Assembly: GCF_038007965.1 (NCBI RefSeq)
Contig: NZ_JBBOYD010000001.1
Coordinates: 1,342,501 to 1,406,500, forward strand
DNA length: 64,000 bases
From: Niallia sp. FSL W8-0635
Lineage (GTDB): Bacteria > Bacillota > Bacilli > Bacillales > Cytobacillaceae
Direction of reading: 5' to 3'
Positions 17,069 through 26,183 of this stretch are shown here, in pieces (the first letter of the stretch is position 1; every line of letters begins with the position of its first letter). The notes under the pieces were generated by a model. That model ran no database searches, was not told the origin of the DNA, and saw only the letters and a list, made by a program, of their open reading frames with translations. The position numbers and the translations under genes are program-made.

Positions 17069-19018
17069 TTATTTCGTAAGTCCAGCTGCTCTTTCTACTT
17101 GAGCTTGGTGTAATGGATCTGGTTTTCCGTCTGCATGTCGGGTTGAATTGGCAAAGTAAACGTCAAAATGACCAGTAATCCCGTTATTTGCAATATACTC
17201 TCTCTCATGGGGCATAAAGCTCATACTAGCAGCAAGCTTTCTACCATCCACCTCAAGAATAACAGCACGCGTATTCCACGAAAAGCCACCCCAAATAGAC
17301 TTTGCGACATTTGTATCAGAAGCTGATACTGTTTCACTATCAGCATGGTTTGCACCAATCGTTCGTTGGATATAGAAGCTTTTTCCGGTAACTAAATCGG
17401 TTACTTTTGCTTTTTTTCCAATAGTGAAAATATACTGTGCCTCTGTCCACCAATCTAAATTTTCTCCATGGTTTGAGCTTACAACTTCTTTTACAGGAAT
17501 ATGATGGACAGGAACCGTTAATTTTTGTCCTATTGATAAAGAGCTATTTGTTGTTAGATTATTTGCTCGTAAAAGCTCCAATTGAGGTATTCCATATTTT
17601 ATACTTAAATCCCATATTGTATCTCCAGCTACAACAGTATGTGTTGTATAAGTAATTGTTTTGGCACTTGTTTGGGATGGAGCATTTAATCCATCGGGAA
17701 TCTTCAGAGCCTGACCAATTTGTAATATATCTGATCTTAGCTGGTTTGCTGAACGAATAGAATCTACCGTCACGCTAAATTGTTTTGCAAGTAAGGAGAG
17801 CGTATCCCCAGACTTTACATGATAAGTGAAAGTTGTTCGTTCTTCCTTAATCTTATCGGTAGATTCGGAAGCTGTACTTGGTATCTGAAGTGTTTGACCT
17901 ATTTGTAACACATCAGATGATAAGCTATTGAGACTTTTTAAATCAGAAACAGAAGTTCCAAATCGCTGTGCAATCGACCATAAATAATCTCCAGAAACAA
18001 CGGTGTAAGTCGTTGTTATTGGTTGAGCTGGTGAAGGAGCTGTTGTTGTAGAATCAGGAATTACTAAAACCTGTCCAACTCTAATAATATCGGATGTTAA
18101 GTTGTTTTCTTTTTTCAAATCTTCAGTAGTAATGCCAAAGTTTCTTGCAATAATGGATAAACTATCCCCAGCAATAACCGTATAGCTACTAGTTTTAGGT
18201 GATATAGGCTGTGCAGGAGAGGGAGTAGTTGTGGAAGCATCAGGAATTTCCAAAACCTGTCCAACTCTAATAATATCAGAAGTTAAGCTATTGGCACTTT
18301 TTAAAGCATCAATGGTAACCCCGAAGTTTCTTGCGATAACAGATAAGCTATCTCCAGCAGCTACTGTATAATTCTTCGCAGTCGTTGGCTGAGCAGGTAC
18401 TGTCGGGCTAGGGACAGGGTCTGCGGACTGTTCACCGATTATCATCGGAATAATTAGTGTTTGTCCAAGGCGGGTGCTGTCACTAGTTAAATTGTTTGCT
18501 TGCTTAATTCCTTCTACGGTGGTGTCATAATTTTTTGCGAGAACGGTAAGATAATCCCCAGTTTCTACTGTATGAATGGCCTTAGGAATAATTAGTTGTT
18601 GGTTAACTTGTAAAACTTCTGATGAAAGTTTGTTTGCTCTCTTTATATTTTCGACCGTTGTATTGTATTTTTGAGATAAATTCCATAAGGTGTCATTACT
18701 TGAGACGGTGTAATAAATCGAATGACTTTGTGTTGAATAATTGGAAGGAGATGCTGCTTTTGCCGAAGTGATTTCTCCTAGTAATGGAATAGTTGTTACA
18801 GCGATGCCACCGATTATCACCTTAGCTACGTTTACTTTAATGTTTGGGTATCTTTCTTTAATAATAGATTTAGCAATATTGACTATATCTTTCTTCTCTT
18901 TCAGAATATTACCGAACTCCTCAGCAAATTCAGATAAATGATCCGCTATGTAAATAATTAATTCATACTCATCACTCGTGGAGCCTATTCTTTTTAGTTC
19001 GAATTTTTGATAATCCAA
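17069..19018 (-). CDS. Seven-LysM cell-wall protein with unusual N- and C-terminal domains
   Basis: Predicted envelope protein that binds peptidoglycan. Seven LysM modules run from about residue 100 to 510, each opening with a TYTV-x-x-GD-type motif and ending in GQ-x-L-x-IP, separated by Pro/Thr/Ser linkers. Before them are about 55 charged residues and then a single hydrophobic stretch (about 65-85, ending SAKA), so the protein has an internal signal-anchor rather than a classical signal peptide. The last 130 residues (from about 520, with [12 protein letters not shown] and [11 protein letters not shown]) form a domain I cannot name. The start is a TTG at 19016-19018 after AAGGAGGG. Two linkers are almost identical, suggesting recent module duplication. 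Confidence 0.85.
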   Translation of the reverse strand: MDYQKFELKRIGSTSDEYELIIYIADHLSEFAEEFGNILKEKKDIVNIAKSIIKERYPNIKVNVAKVIIGGIAVTTIPLLGEITSAKAASPSNYSTQSHSIYYTVSSNDTLWNLSQKYNTTVENIKRANKLSSEVLQVNQQLIIPKAIHTVETGDYLTVLAKNYDTTVEGIKQANNLTSDSTRLGQTLIIPMIIGEQSADPVPSPTVPAQPTTAKNYTVAAGDSLSVIARNFGVTIDALKSANSLTSDIIRVGQVLEIPDASTTTPSPAQPISPKTSSYTVIAGDSLSIIARNFGITTEDLKKENNLTSDIIRVGQVLVIPDSTTTAPSPAQPITTTYTVVSGDYLWSIAQRFGTSVSDLKSLNSLSSDVLQIGQTLQIPSTASESTDKIKEERTTFTYHVKSGDTLSLLAKQFSVTVDSIRSANQLRSDILQIGQALKIPDGLNAPSQTSAKTITYTTHTVVAGDTIWDLSIKYGIPQLELLRANNLTTNSSLSIGQKLTVPVHHIPVKEVVSSNHGENLDWWTEAQYIFTIGKKAKVTDLVTGKSFYIQRTIGANHADSETVSASDTNVAKSIWGGFSWNTRAVILEVDGRKLAASMSFMPHEREYIANNGITGHFDVYFANSTRHADGKPDPLHQAQVERAAGLTK

Positions 19019-19441
19019 TATGTTCCCTCCTTATATAACTTACGTATAGTTTTTTTATAAGTATTAAAAATATGCACCTACTTTTAATAGGGTGTTAATA
19101 GTGGATGATGAAGGCTCTCCACTGAAGGAAGTTTCACTGAATAGAAATTATTCTCGGATATTATTGATTTAATGTAGGCGTGAAATCATTTAGTTCCTTT
19201 TATCTTTGCTTTTAGCGCCAATTGGTATTGGCAGAAGTACTTTTTGAGGTTTGAAATATGATGTTTAGAAATTTTTGCAAAATAAAAATTTGAATGAAAA
19301 AATTCAATATTCTATTGAAAGAAAATGTAATGTGAGATAAACTAACACATAGCGATAAAAAACGGCAAAAATATGGTATTCTAGAGCTTATTAATACATA
19401 AAATATAAATTTTTTTACAGTAAGTTTCAGAGGAGGAAGAG
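19019..19441. other. 423-base intergenic region between divergent genes
   Basis: AT-rich, with no convincing gene. It must hold the promoters for the LysM gene (minus) and the inositol-phosphatase gene (plus). A small hairpin, GCCAAT-TGGT-ATTGGC (19217-19232), and a TGGTATTCT -10-like box near 19374-19382 are the only recognisable elements. Confidence 0.5.
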
Positions 19442-20239
19442 ATGGTAGATTCAAGAGTGCCTGAGATTGCTGAAAAAGCGAAGGAATGGACGCTGGAGGC
19501 TGGAGCGCGTCTAAATTTATCTCACCAAGAAAAATTGAATGTGGAATATAAAACATCGGCCGCCGACATTGTGACACAAAAAGATAAAGAAATTGAACAG
19601 TTTTTTGTCGGAAATATTAAGTCGACTTATCCAGGACATTATGTTTTAGGAGAAGAGGGTTTATCAGATGTATTGCCAACAGATACTGAAAATGGAGTAG
19701 TGTGGATTATTGATCCAATAGATGGCACCACTAATTTTGTTCATCAACATCTAAATTACGCTATTTCAGTTGCTGTATATATAGAAGGAGAACCAACCAT
19801 TGGTTATATTTATGATCCGATAAAAAAGGAATTGTTCTCTGCAATAAAAAATCAGGGCGCTTTTTTAAATGATCAGCCATTATCTACATTAGCTTCTTGT
19901 ACAGTAGAAGAGGCAGTAATATGCTTCAACCATTTGTGGCTTGTTCCAAATGAAAAAGTAAGCTATGAAAAAATGCAGCGCTTAGTAAGTGATGTAAGAG
20001 GCGTTCGTTACCTTGGCTCTGCAGCATTAGAGATGGCATATGTTGCTTGTGGGAGATTAGATTCTTCATTGGATTTTCGACTATCTCCATGGGATATTGC
20101 AGCAGGTATCGTCATTTTGAATGAAGTTGGTGCTGAAATGACGACTTTGGAAAATCAAGAGATACATGTTTCTACGAAATCATCTACTATATTTTCGAGA
20201 CCAGGAATTCATCAACATATTCTTGAGTATCTAACTTAA
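19442..20239 (+). CDS. suhB: Inositol monophosphatase family protein (SuhB/YktC-like)
   Basis: Mg-dependent phosphatase of the inositol monophosphatase superfamily. It carries the three metal-site motifs: GEEG (about residue 72), DPIDGTTNF (about 98) and WDIAAG (about 218). These enzymes hydrolyse inositol-1-phosphate, other sugar phosphates or, in some members, 3'-phosphoadenosine phosphates. Length (265) is normal, and the ATG is preceded by GAGGAGGAAGAG. It is transcribed towards the phosphonate transporter genes but separated from them by 317 bases with several hairpins, so it is probably an independent unit. Confidence 0.88.
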   Translation: MVDSRVPEIAEKAKEWTLEAGARLNLSHQEKLNVEYKTSAADIVTQKDKEIEQFFVGNIKSTYPGHYVLGEEGLSDVLPTDTENGVVWIIDPIDGTTNFVHQHLNYAISVAVYIEGEPTIGYIYDPIKKELFSAIKNQGAFLNDQPLSTLASCTVEEAVICFNHLWLVPNEKVSYEKMQRLVSDVRGVRYLGSAALEMAYVACGRLDSSLDFRLSPWDIAAGIVILNEVGAEMTTLENQEIHVSTKSSTIFSRPGIHQHILEYLT

Positions 20240-20287
20240 AAAACGTAGGTATCTATATGATGCGAATATTCCGGAAAAGATAATGTG

Positions 20288-20313
20288 ATGCTTCGTTTAG
20301 CTAAACGAAGCAT
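20288..20313. repeat. Perfect 26-bp loop-less palindrome
   Basis: ATGCTTCGTTTAG (20288-20300) is followed immediately by its exact reverse complement CTAAACGAAGCAT. No T-run follows. It could be a dimeric-protein operator or a cruciform/termination element at the end of the suhB-like gene. Confidence 0.8.
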
Positions 20314-20382
20314 TAGATCATCAACAGTTTTTCCTAATTACTATTATCACTTGTATAACAGTATTAATTTTTCTCTTTTGTA

Positions 20383-20490
20383 ATAAAAATGGTTTTTTCC
20401 ATTTTTATATAAATTTATCCATTACTACAATTTGAACAAGGGGGGACAATCTTTTAGTATGTATCTATCATACTAAAAGCTACTTTTTTT
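20383..20490 (+). promoter_or_regulatory. Two stacked hairpins in the phn leader, second one terminator-like
   Basis: The first hairpin is ATAAAAATGG / CCATTTTTAT around a six-T loop (20383-20408). The second is CTTTTAGTATG (20451-20461) / CATACTAAAAG (20469-20479), perfect over 11 bp, followed by CTACTTTTTTT (to 20490). It ends 66 bases before phnD, so it either terminates suhB-like transcription or acts as an attenuator for the phosphonate operon. No known riboswitch consensus was recognised. Confidence 0.6.
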
Positions 20491-20556
20491 ATCGGTTTTT
20501 TGCAGTTGTTTTCTTTTATTTATTACACTATTTATTAAGAAAAGAGGGCTAAGAAA

Positions 20557-21471
20557 TTGAAAAAGACATTATTTTCACTAGTTATGGTTTTAATGCTTGT
20601 AGCACTAACAGCATGTGGTGGGGGAGAAAAGAACGAAAGTAGCAAGAGCAATGGAAATGACGGAGAAATTAAGGAATTAACATTAGGGTTTATTCCATCT
20701 CAAGAGGCAGATAAAATTGCTGATACAGTAGAACCTTTAGAGAAAAAACTTTCAGAGGAGCTTGGAATTCCCGTTAAAGCAGAAGTTATGATTGACTTCG
20801 TTGGATTAGTAGAGGGTATGAGAACTGGAAAAATTGATATTGGTTTCTTAAATCCATTTGGATTTGTTCAAGCAGAAGATCGTGCAAATGTTGATGTTCT
20901 ATTAAAAGCGATTCGTAACGGTGGCGATACTTATGTTGCGCAATATGTAGTTCCTGCAGATTCTAAAATTAATTCTATTGATGATTTAGTAAATACAGAA
21001 GGTCTTGTTTGGGCTTACGCAGATACATTATCTACTTCTGGGTATTTATTCCCTGCTTCTCAATTAATGGATAAAGGCGTTAAAGATTTATCTACACATT
21101 TCCAACATTCAGTAGTTGGCGGACATGATAATGCAATTCTTTCCTTACTTGATGGACAAGCAGATTTTGCGACTACATTTGATGATGCACGTGATACAGT
21201 AGAGGGTGACTATCCTACAGTTAAAGAAGACTTAAAGGTTATCGGTCATACAGATCCAATTCCAAACGATACATTATCTGTTCGCAGTGACCTGCCAGAT
21301 GAGTGGAAACAAAAGATTAAAGATGCATTCTTAGCATTTAATGATGATGAAGAAATGATGACAATCATGCATGATGTATATACATGGGATGGAATTGCTG
21401 AAGCTAAATCAGAAGATTATGAAATCGTAAGAGAAGTATACGGCAAGTTTGAAGATGAATTATCAGAATAA
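20557..21471 (+). CDS. phnD: Phosphonate/phosphite-type ABC transporter substrate-binding lipoprotein
   Basis: Receptor for phosphonates, phosphite or a similar oxyanion. A lipoprotein signal ends at the lipobox LTAC (Cys20), followed by a Ser/Asn-rich linker and the PhnD fold: LGFIPSQEADKIADTVEPL, IDIGFLNPFGF, and WAYADTLSTSGYLFPASQL, which forms the anion pocket in this family. The start is a TTG at 20557 with AAGAGGG 9-10 bases upstream. At 304 residues it is full length. It leads a phnD-phnC-phnE-phnE operon; no C-P lyase or other phosphonate-degrading gene is seen nearby, so the substrate may be phosphite or an intact phosphonate. Confidence 0.88.
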   Translation: MKKTLFSLVMVLMLVALTACGGGEKNESSKSNGNDGEIKELTLGFIPSQEADKIADTVEPLEKKLSEELGIPVKAEVMIDFVGLVEGMRTGKIDIGFLNPFGFVQAEDRANVDVLLKAIRNGGDTYVAQYVVPADSKINSIDDLVNTEGLVWAYADTLSTSGYLFPASQLMDKGVKDLSTHFQHSVVGGHDNAILSLLDGQADFATTFDDARDTVEGDYPTVKEDLKVIGHTDPIPNDTLSVRSDLPDEWKQKIKDAFLAFNDDEEMMTIMHDVYTWDGIAEAKSEDYEIVREVYGKFEDELSE

Positions 21472-21484
21472 TATAGACTAATGT

Positions 21485-21516
21485 AAAAAAAGGAGGGGGA
21501 TTTTACCTCCTTTTTT
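21485..21516 (+). terminator. Intercistronic partial terminator between phnD and phnC
   Basis: AAAAAAGGAGG pairs with CCTCCTTTTTT around a short loop just after phnD. Such hairpins commonly keep binding-protein mRNA more abundant than permease mRNA. Confidence 0.75.
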
Positions 21517-21548
21517 ACAAGTAAGTAAATGCAGAGGAGTTTCTTTAG

Positions 21549-22316
21549 ATGATTGAATTTAAAAATGTATCTTTAACTTACCCAAATGGTCATCAAGGAC
21601 TAAAGAATGTTAATTTAACGATTAATGATGGAGAGTTTATCGTTGTTGTAGGGTTATCAGGTGCTGGAAAGTCCACTTTAATTAGAAGTATTAATCAATT
21701 AGTGAAACCTACAGAAGGGGAACTAATTATTAATGGGAAAGATACGTTAAAGTGTAATGAGCGTCAATTAAAAGAAGTTCGTAGAAACATTGGAATGATA
21801 TTCCAGAACTATAATCTAGTAAAAAGAATGTCTGTCCTTCGAAATGTGTTAACAGGAAGTCTTGGCAGAACAGGGACCTTTAAAAGCTTATTCGGTTTAT
21901 TTTCGAATGAAGATAAGGAATTGGCTATGGGTAGTCTTGCAAGAGTTGGAATCGATGATAAAGCATATCGTAGAGCAGATCAACTAAGTGGTGGACAACA
22001 ACAACGTGTTAGTATTGCTAGAGCACTGACACAAAAACCAAACGTCATCTTAGCAGATGAGCCAGTTGCGAGTTTAGATCCACCGACCTCTCATACAGTA
22101 ATGAAGGATTTAAAGAAAATTAATAAAGAAGACGGAATTACAACGATTATAAACCTTCACTTTATTGATATGGCAATGGAATATGCAGACCGTATTATTG
22201 GGATGCGTGAAGGGGAAGTAGTGTTTGATGGACCGGTTAGTGAAGTAAGCGAAAAAACATTTGAAGAGATCTATGGTCGTCCAATTAAAGAAGATGACAT
22301 TATAGGAGCTGAATAA
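21549..22316 (+). CDS. phnC: Phosphonate-type ABC transporter ATP-binding protein
   Basis: ATPase subunit of the importer. Walker A is GLSGAGKST, the Q-loop lies in MIFQNYNLV, the signature is LSGGQQQRV, and Walker B is VILADEPVASLD; the insertion before the signature is typical of PhnC. At 255 residues it is full length. The ATG follows GAGGAG at a normal distance. It ends two bases before the first permease gene. Confidence 0.92.
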   Translation: MIEFKNVSLTYPNGHQGLKNVNLTINDGEFIVVVGLSGAGKSTLIRSINQLVKPTEGELIINGKDTLKCNERQLKEVRRNIGMIFQNYNLVKRMSVLRNVLTGSLGRTGTFKSLFGLFSNEDKELAMGSLARVGIDDKAYRRADQLSGGQQQRVSIARALTQKPNVILADEPVASLDPPTSHTVMKDLKKINKEDGITTIINLHFIDMAMEYADRIIGMREGEVVFDGPVSEVSEKTFEEIYGRPIKEDDIIGAE

Positions 22317-22318
22317 TA

Positions 22319-23137
22319 ATGTCGAAGCAAAAGAATAAAGAGTCAGTGGATAATGGGAATACTGCTGTATTTCATTCGAAAACGAAAGTAACAATAACTT
22401 ATATCCTTATCATTGTAATAGGCTTATATATAGCTTCTGCATTTTACACGGAAGCTTATCCAAATCTGATTATTGCTGGAATGCCAGTTGTTATAGATTT
22501 TGTTATTTATGATTTCTTTCCGCCTAACTTAAAGTATATTTCCACTGTTTTGAAAGCATTAATAGAAACGTGGAATATGGCTTTATTAAGTACAACACTA
22601 TCGGTTATTTTTGCTTTACCGATAAGCTTTCTTGCTGCTGCGAATATCAATAAAAATAAAGTGTTTTATCAAGTAGTGCGTTTTCTATTAAATATTATTC
22701 GTACAATACCAGAACTTATTTTGGCCGTTCTTCTTGTTGCCTTTATGGGAATTGGTGTTATCTCTGGTATAGGAGCATTGTTTATTTTTTCATTAGGGAT
22801 TCTTGCAAAGCTTATTAGTGAAACGATTGAAGCAATTGATCCAAATCCTCTTGAGGCAATTCGGGCAACTGGTGCGAACACCATTCAAGTAATTAGATAT
22901 GCTGTAATCCCGCAAATCTTGCCACAATATACTTCTTACGCATTATATGTGTTAGAAATAAATGTGCGTGCTTCTGTTATCCTAGGATTTGTTGGAGCAG
23001 GTGGAATTGGGATTATCTTAAAACAACAAACAAGTTTATTTAATTATGGTAATGTGTCAACAATTATTCTTATGACATTTATTGCGGTCACTATCATTGA
23101 CTTTGTAAGTAGTCGTGTAAGGGAGCGTTTATTATAA
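22319..23137 (+). CDS. phnE: Phosphonate-type ABC transporter permease 1
   Basis: First of two PhnE-type permeases, 272 residues with about six membrane helices and the coupling segment EAIRATGANTIQVIRYAVIPQ. AGGAG lies within the end of phnC, 12 bases before the ATG at 22319. It overlaps the next permease by one base (TAATG). Tandem, non-identical PhnE proteins are usual for Gram-positive phosphonate transporters and would form a heterodimer. Confidence 0.9.
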   Translation: MSKQKNKESVDNGNTAVFHSKTKVTITYILIIVIGLYIASAFYTEAYPNLIIAGMPVVIDFVIYDFFPPNLKYISTVLKALIETWNMALLSTTLSVIFALPISFLAAANINKNKVFYQVVRFLLNIIRTIPELILAVLLVAFMGIGVISGIGALFIFSLGILAKLISETIEAIDPNPLEAIRATGANTIQVIRYAVIPQILPQYTSYALYVLEINVRASVILGFVGAGGIGIILKQQTSLFNYGNVSTIILMTFIAVTIIDFVSSRVRERLL

Positions 23138-23934
23138 TGACAAAAAATACGATCATACAAAAGCCAAGAAAAGACAAGATGTTTTGGATTAGAACAACTA
23201 TTTCTGCTGTCATTCTTGTTTTTCTTTACTATATTGCCTTGACTACTACAGATTTAACATATAGAGGGTCAACTTTAAGCCCAGGTGCTTTACTACAACG
23301 TTTATTTTGGAATCCGTTCTTTGATGATGCTGTTTTAGAGAAGGTACCTGAATACATAGCCTATATGGTTGAAACATTAGCAATTGCATATGCAGGAGCA
23401 GTTATTGGAGCAATTTTAGCGATTCCATTTGGATTCTTAGCAGCTTCGAATATTTCGAAGTTTTCCTATATTGGAAAGTGGATTTTGAATGCTATTCGTG
23501 CATTTCCAGAGGTAATGTTTGCTATTATCTTTGTTGCTGCGGTTGGAATGGGACCATTTGCTGGGGTACTTGCGATTGGGATAAACTCCATTGGAATGCT
23601 TGGAAAATTATATTCAGAAGTTATTGAATCGATTGATATGAGTGTGCTTGAATCTTTTAAAGCCAATGGTGCAGGAAGACTGCAAACGATTTGGTATGGG
23701 GTCATTCCACAAATTATTCCTGAATTTGCTTCTTATGCTATTTATCGCTATGAAATTGATGTTCGTTCCTCTACTGTACTTGGAGTAGTTGGTGCAGGCG
23801 GAATCGGTACACCACTTATCATTGCAGCAATGCAGCGTAGCTGGGAACGAGTTGGGATGATGTTAATGATTATCATCGTAGTAGTTTCGATTATTGACTT
23901 TATTAGTAGTAGAATCCGTAGAAGACTTGTGTAA
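23137..23934 (+). CDS. phnE: Phosphonate-type ABC transporter permease 2
   Basis: Second PhnE-type permease, 265 residues, with the coupling segment ESFKANGAGRLQTIWYGVIPQ parallel to that of its partner. Its ATG shares a base with the upstream stop, so translation is coupled. It is last in the operon, followed by a long terminator-like hairpin that belongs to the dispersed GTGCC-GGCAC repeat family. Confidence 0.9.
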   Translation: MTKNTIIQKPRKDKMFWIRTTISAVILVFLYYIALTTTDLTYRGSTLSPGALLQRLFWNPFFDDAVLEKVPEYIAYMVETLAIAYAGAVIGAILAIPFGFLAASNISKFSYIGKWILNAIRAFPEVMFAIIFVAAVGMGPFAGVLAIGINSIGMLGKLYSEVIESIDMSVLESFKANGAGRLQTIWYGVIPQIIPEFASYAIYRYEIDVRSSTVLGVVGAGGIGTPLIIAAMQRSWERVGMMLMIIIVVVSIIDFISSRIRRRLV

Positions 23935-23943
23935 ATTAGTTTT

Positions 23944-24003
23944 AAAAAAGGTGTTAGGTAATGCATTAGATGAATGTCTTTTGTGTGCCAGGCACCTTTT
24001 TCT
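23944..24003 (+). terminator. Terminator of the phn operon, GTGCCAGGCACC repeat type
   Basis: AAAAAAGGTG (23944-23953) pairs with CACCTTTTT (23993-24001). The right side reads GTGCCAGGCACCTTTTT, the core of a repeat found several more times in the window. Confidence 0.75.
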
Positions 24004-24041
24004 TTACTTTCATTTTAATTGCATATATTATATACATATAA

Positions 24042-24057
24042 ACCCGTTGGGGTATTT
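24042..24057. promoter_or_regulatory. Possible second, degenerate CstR-like site
   Basis: AACCCGTTGGGGTAT lies about 32 bases upstream of the strong CstR-type operator and keeps the GGGGTAT half. It may be an auxiliary site; weak evidence. Confidence 0.3.
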
Positions 24058-24073
24058 TTTTATAGAATTTTAT

Positions 24074-24089
24074 ATACCCCTATAGGTAT
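24074..24089. promoter_or_regulatory. CstR-type operator upstream of the CoA-persulfide reductase gene
   Basis: ATACCCCTATAGGTAT, 17 bases before the ATG. It is the reverse complement, save one base, of the site at 26496-26511. The A-T-A-C-C-C-C-TATAG core matches the known operator form of CsoR/CstR repressors, and a cstR gene lies in the same cluster. Confidence 0.82.
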
Positions 24090-24106
24090 TAGAGAGGAGT
24101 TTTTGT

Positions 24107-26047
24107 ATGAAAAGGAAAGTAATTATAATTGGTGGTGTGGCAGGAGGTGCAACAGCTGCTGCTAGATTAAGAAGGATAAGTGAAGATGCTGAAATCATCT
24201 TAGTTGAAAGAGGAGAACATATTTCTTTTGCTAACTGTGGATTACCGTATTATATTGGAGAAACGATAAGCGACCGCAGTAAATTACTTGTGCAGACAGT
24301 AGAAGGAATGTCTGAAAGATTCCTATTAGATATAAGGGTACAGAGTGAAGCAGTATCTATTGATGGAAAAAATAAAAAATTGACCATTAAAAACGTAAAA
24401 ACAGGAGAAGTTTATGAAGAAACTTTTGATAAATTGCTACTTTCTCCTGGAGCAAAACCAATTATTCCTCCTATCTCAGGAATAGCTAACCATGAATCTT
24501 TGTTTACATTAAGAAATATACCAGATACAGATAGAATAAAAGATTTTGTCGATCAAAAAGCGCTAAAAAGTGCCGTTATAATTGGTGGCGGGTTTATTGG
24601 TTTAGAGATGGCAGAAAACTTAGTTGCTCGTGGAATAAAGGTTACGGTTATCGAAAAGGGTAATCAAGTATTGGCCCCCCTTGATGTAGAAATGGCCAGC
24701 TCTGTTCAAACACATCTTAAACAAAATGGAGTCACGCTCATTATAGGCAATGGGGTGAAGGAATTTAAAGAAAATGGTAGCCGAGTAGTGTTAGAAGATA
24801 ATACAGAGATAATAGCAGAGATGACAATTCTTTCGATTGGTGTTAGACCGGAAAATGAATTAGCAAAATCAGCTGGATTAGAACTAGGGGAACAAGGGGG
24901 TATTGTTGTAAATCATTTGCTCCAAACTTCCAATCAAGATATATATGCAGTTGGAGATGCAATAGAGGTTCGAGATTATATTAATCGAAAAAAGACAATG
25001 ATTCCATTGGCTGGACCAGCAAATCGACAAGGGAGAATTGCTGCGAATAACATAATGGGGAAAAAAGAAAAGTATGAAGGAACATTGGGAACTTCCATTG
25101 TTAAAGTATTTGACCTTACAGTTGCAACTACAGGTAATAATGAGAAAGTGCTCCAAAAGTGGGATATTCCCTATGAAGTGGTGCATATTCATCCTAATTC
25201 ACATGCTGGTTATTATCCAGAAAGCACTCCTATCGCTTTAAAGCTAATATTTGATAAAGAGTCAGGACGTATTTATGGTGCTCAAGCAATTGGTAGAGAT
25301 GGCGTTGATAAACGAATTGATGTCATTGCGACTGCAATAAAAGGGAATTTAACAGTAGAGGACTTAACGAATTTAGAGCTATCATATGCACCGCCTTATT
25401 CATCTGCTAAGGATCCAGTTAATATGGCAGGATATGTTGCAACTAATATTGTAGACGGGGAATTAGAGCAAATTCAATGGCATGAAGTGGAGCAAATTGT
25501 CCAAAATGGTGGCTATTTACTCGATGTAAGAGAAAGTGTAGAAAGAGAATTCGGCTATATAAAAGGATCTCATAATATTTCCTTAGGTCAATTAAGAGAT
25601 AAGCTAGGAGAGTTACCAAAGAATCAGCCAATTTATGTAAGTTGTCAAGTTGGTTTAAGGGGCTATTTAGCTAGTAGAATATTGAAAAATAATGGTTTTG
25701 ACGTAAAAAATGTAGATGGTGGCTGGAAAACGTATTCTGCTGTTACTAACACGACAGAAATCATAGAAAATACGAAAGAGACTAGTTCACAAAAAGAGAA
25801 AAGAAAAGAAGAAGAATCTTTTCAAAGTGATGTCATATTGGATGTTGCTGGTTTAACTTGTCCGATGCCAATTGTTAAGTTGAAAAAAGGGATAGATCAG
25901 TTGGAGCCTAATCAAGTATTAGAATTATTGGCAACAGACAAAGGAATATTAACCGATATACCAGCATGGGCAAAAAAAGTAGGACATCAAATTTTAAAAA
26001 CAGAACAAGAAGGTTCCGTTATCAAATTTTGGATTAAGAAAAAATAG
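24107..26047 (+). CDS. FAD-dependent CoA-disulfide/persulfide reductase with rhodanese and TusA domains
   Basis: A triple fusion for handling sulfane sulfur. Residues 1-445 are a pyridine-nucleotide-disulfide oxidoreductase of the CoA-disulfide reductase type, with the FAD motif GGVAGG, the single redox Cys44 in FANCGLPYYIG, and GGGFIGLE for NAD(P)H. From about 455 to 545 is a rhodanese domain with Cys513 (VSCQVGLRG). From about 570 to 646 is a TusA/SirA domain with Cys585 in GLTCPMPIVK. Electrons and sulfur could pass along these cysteines to reduce CoA persulfide or polysulfide. It is preceded by a CstR-type operator and heads the sulfur cluster. Confidence 0.92.
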   Translation: MKRKVIIIGGVAGGATAAARLRRISEDAEIILVERGEHISFANCGLPYYIGETISDRSKLLVQTVEGMSERFLLDIRVQSEAVSIDGKNKKLTIKNVKTGEVYEETFDKLLLSPGAKPIIPPISGIANHESLFTLRNIPDTDRIKDFVDQKALKSAVIIGGGFIGLEMAENLVARGIKVTVIEKGNQVLAPLDVEMASSVQTHLKQNGVTLIIGNGVKEFKENGSRVVLEDNTEIIAEMTILSIGVRPENELAKSAGLELGEQGGIVVNHLLQTSNQDIYAVGDAIEVRDYINRKKTMIPLAGPANRQGRIAANNIMGKKEKYEGTLGTSIVKVFDLTVATTGNNEKVLQKWDIPYEVVHIHPNSHAGYYPESTPIALKLIFDKESGRIYGAQAIGRDGVDKRIDVIATAIKGNLTVEDLTNLELSYAPPYSSAKDPVNMAGYVATNIVDGELEQIQWHEVEQIVQNGGYLLDVRESVEREFGYIKGSHNISLGQLRDKLGELPKNQPIYVSCQVGLRGYLASRILKNNGFDVKNVDGGWKTYSAVTNTTEIIENTKETSSQKEKRKEEESFQSDVILDVAGLTCPMPIVKLKKGIDQLEPNQVLELLATDKGILTDIPAWAKKVGHQILKTEQEGSVIKFWIKKK

Positions 26048-26088
26048 AAGAATGTAAGGAGTCTCCTTTTCATTAGCTGTCCTGTTCG

Positions 26089-26117
26089 TTGACAAACTAT
26101 ATATAGTATAATTTAAT
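26089..26117 (+). promoter_or_regulatory. Probable promoter of cstR
   Basis: TTGACA (26089-26094) and TTTAAT (26112-26117) are separated by 17 bases. A TATAAT at 26107 is too close to that -35. No CstR-type palindrome is seen here, so cstR may not be strongly autoregulated. Confidence 0.45.
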
Positions 26118-26183
26118 CAAGTATAATGAAACGATTAATAATGGTTAATTAAAAATACCTGTCGAATGAAAGGAGCATTTTCT

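Noticed and set aside
19212..19577. Minus-strand open frame of 121 codons overlapping the start of the suhB-like gene
   Set aside because: It overlaps a well-supported gene, has no ribosome site, and its composition (long Phe/Ile runs) is that of a shadow of AT-rich sequence.
26166..26183. ATG at 26166 as start of cstR
   Set aside because: The ribosome binding site AAAGGAG lies after it, and the TTG at 26184 puts the cysteines at the CstR positions 31 and 60.
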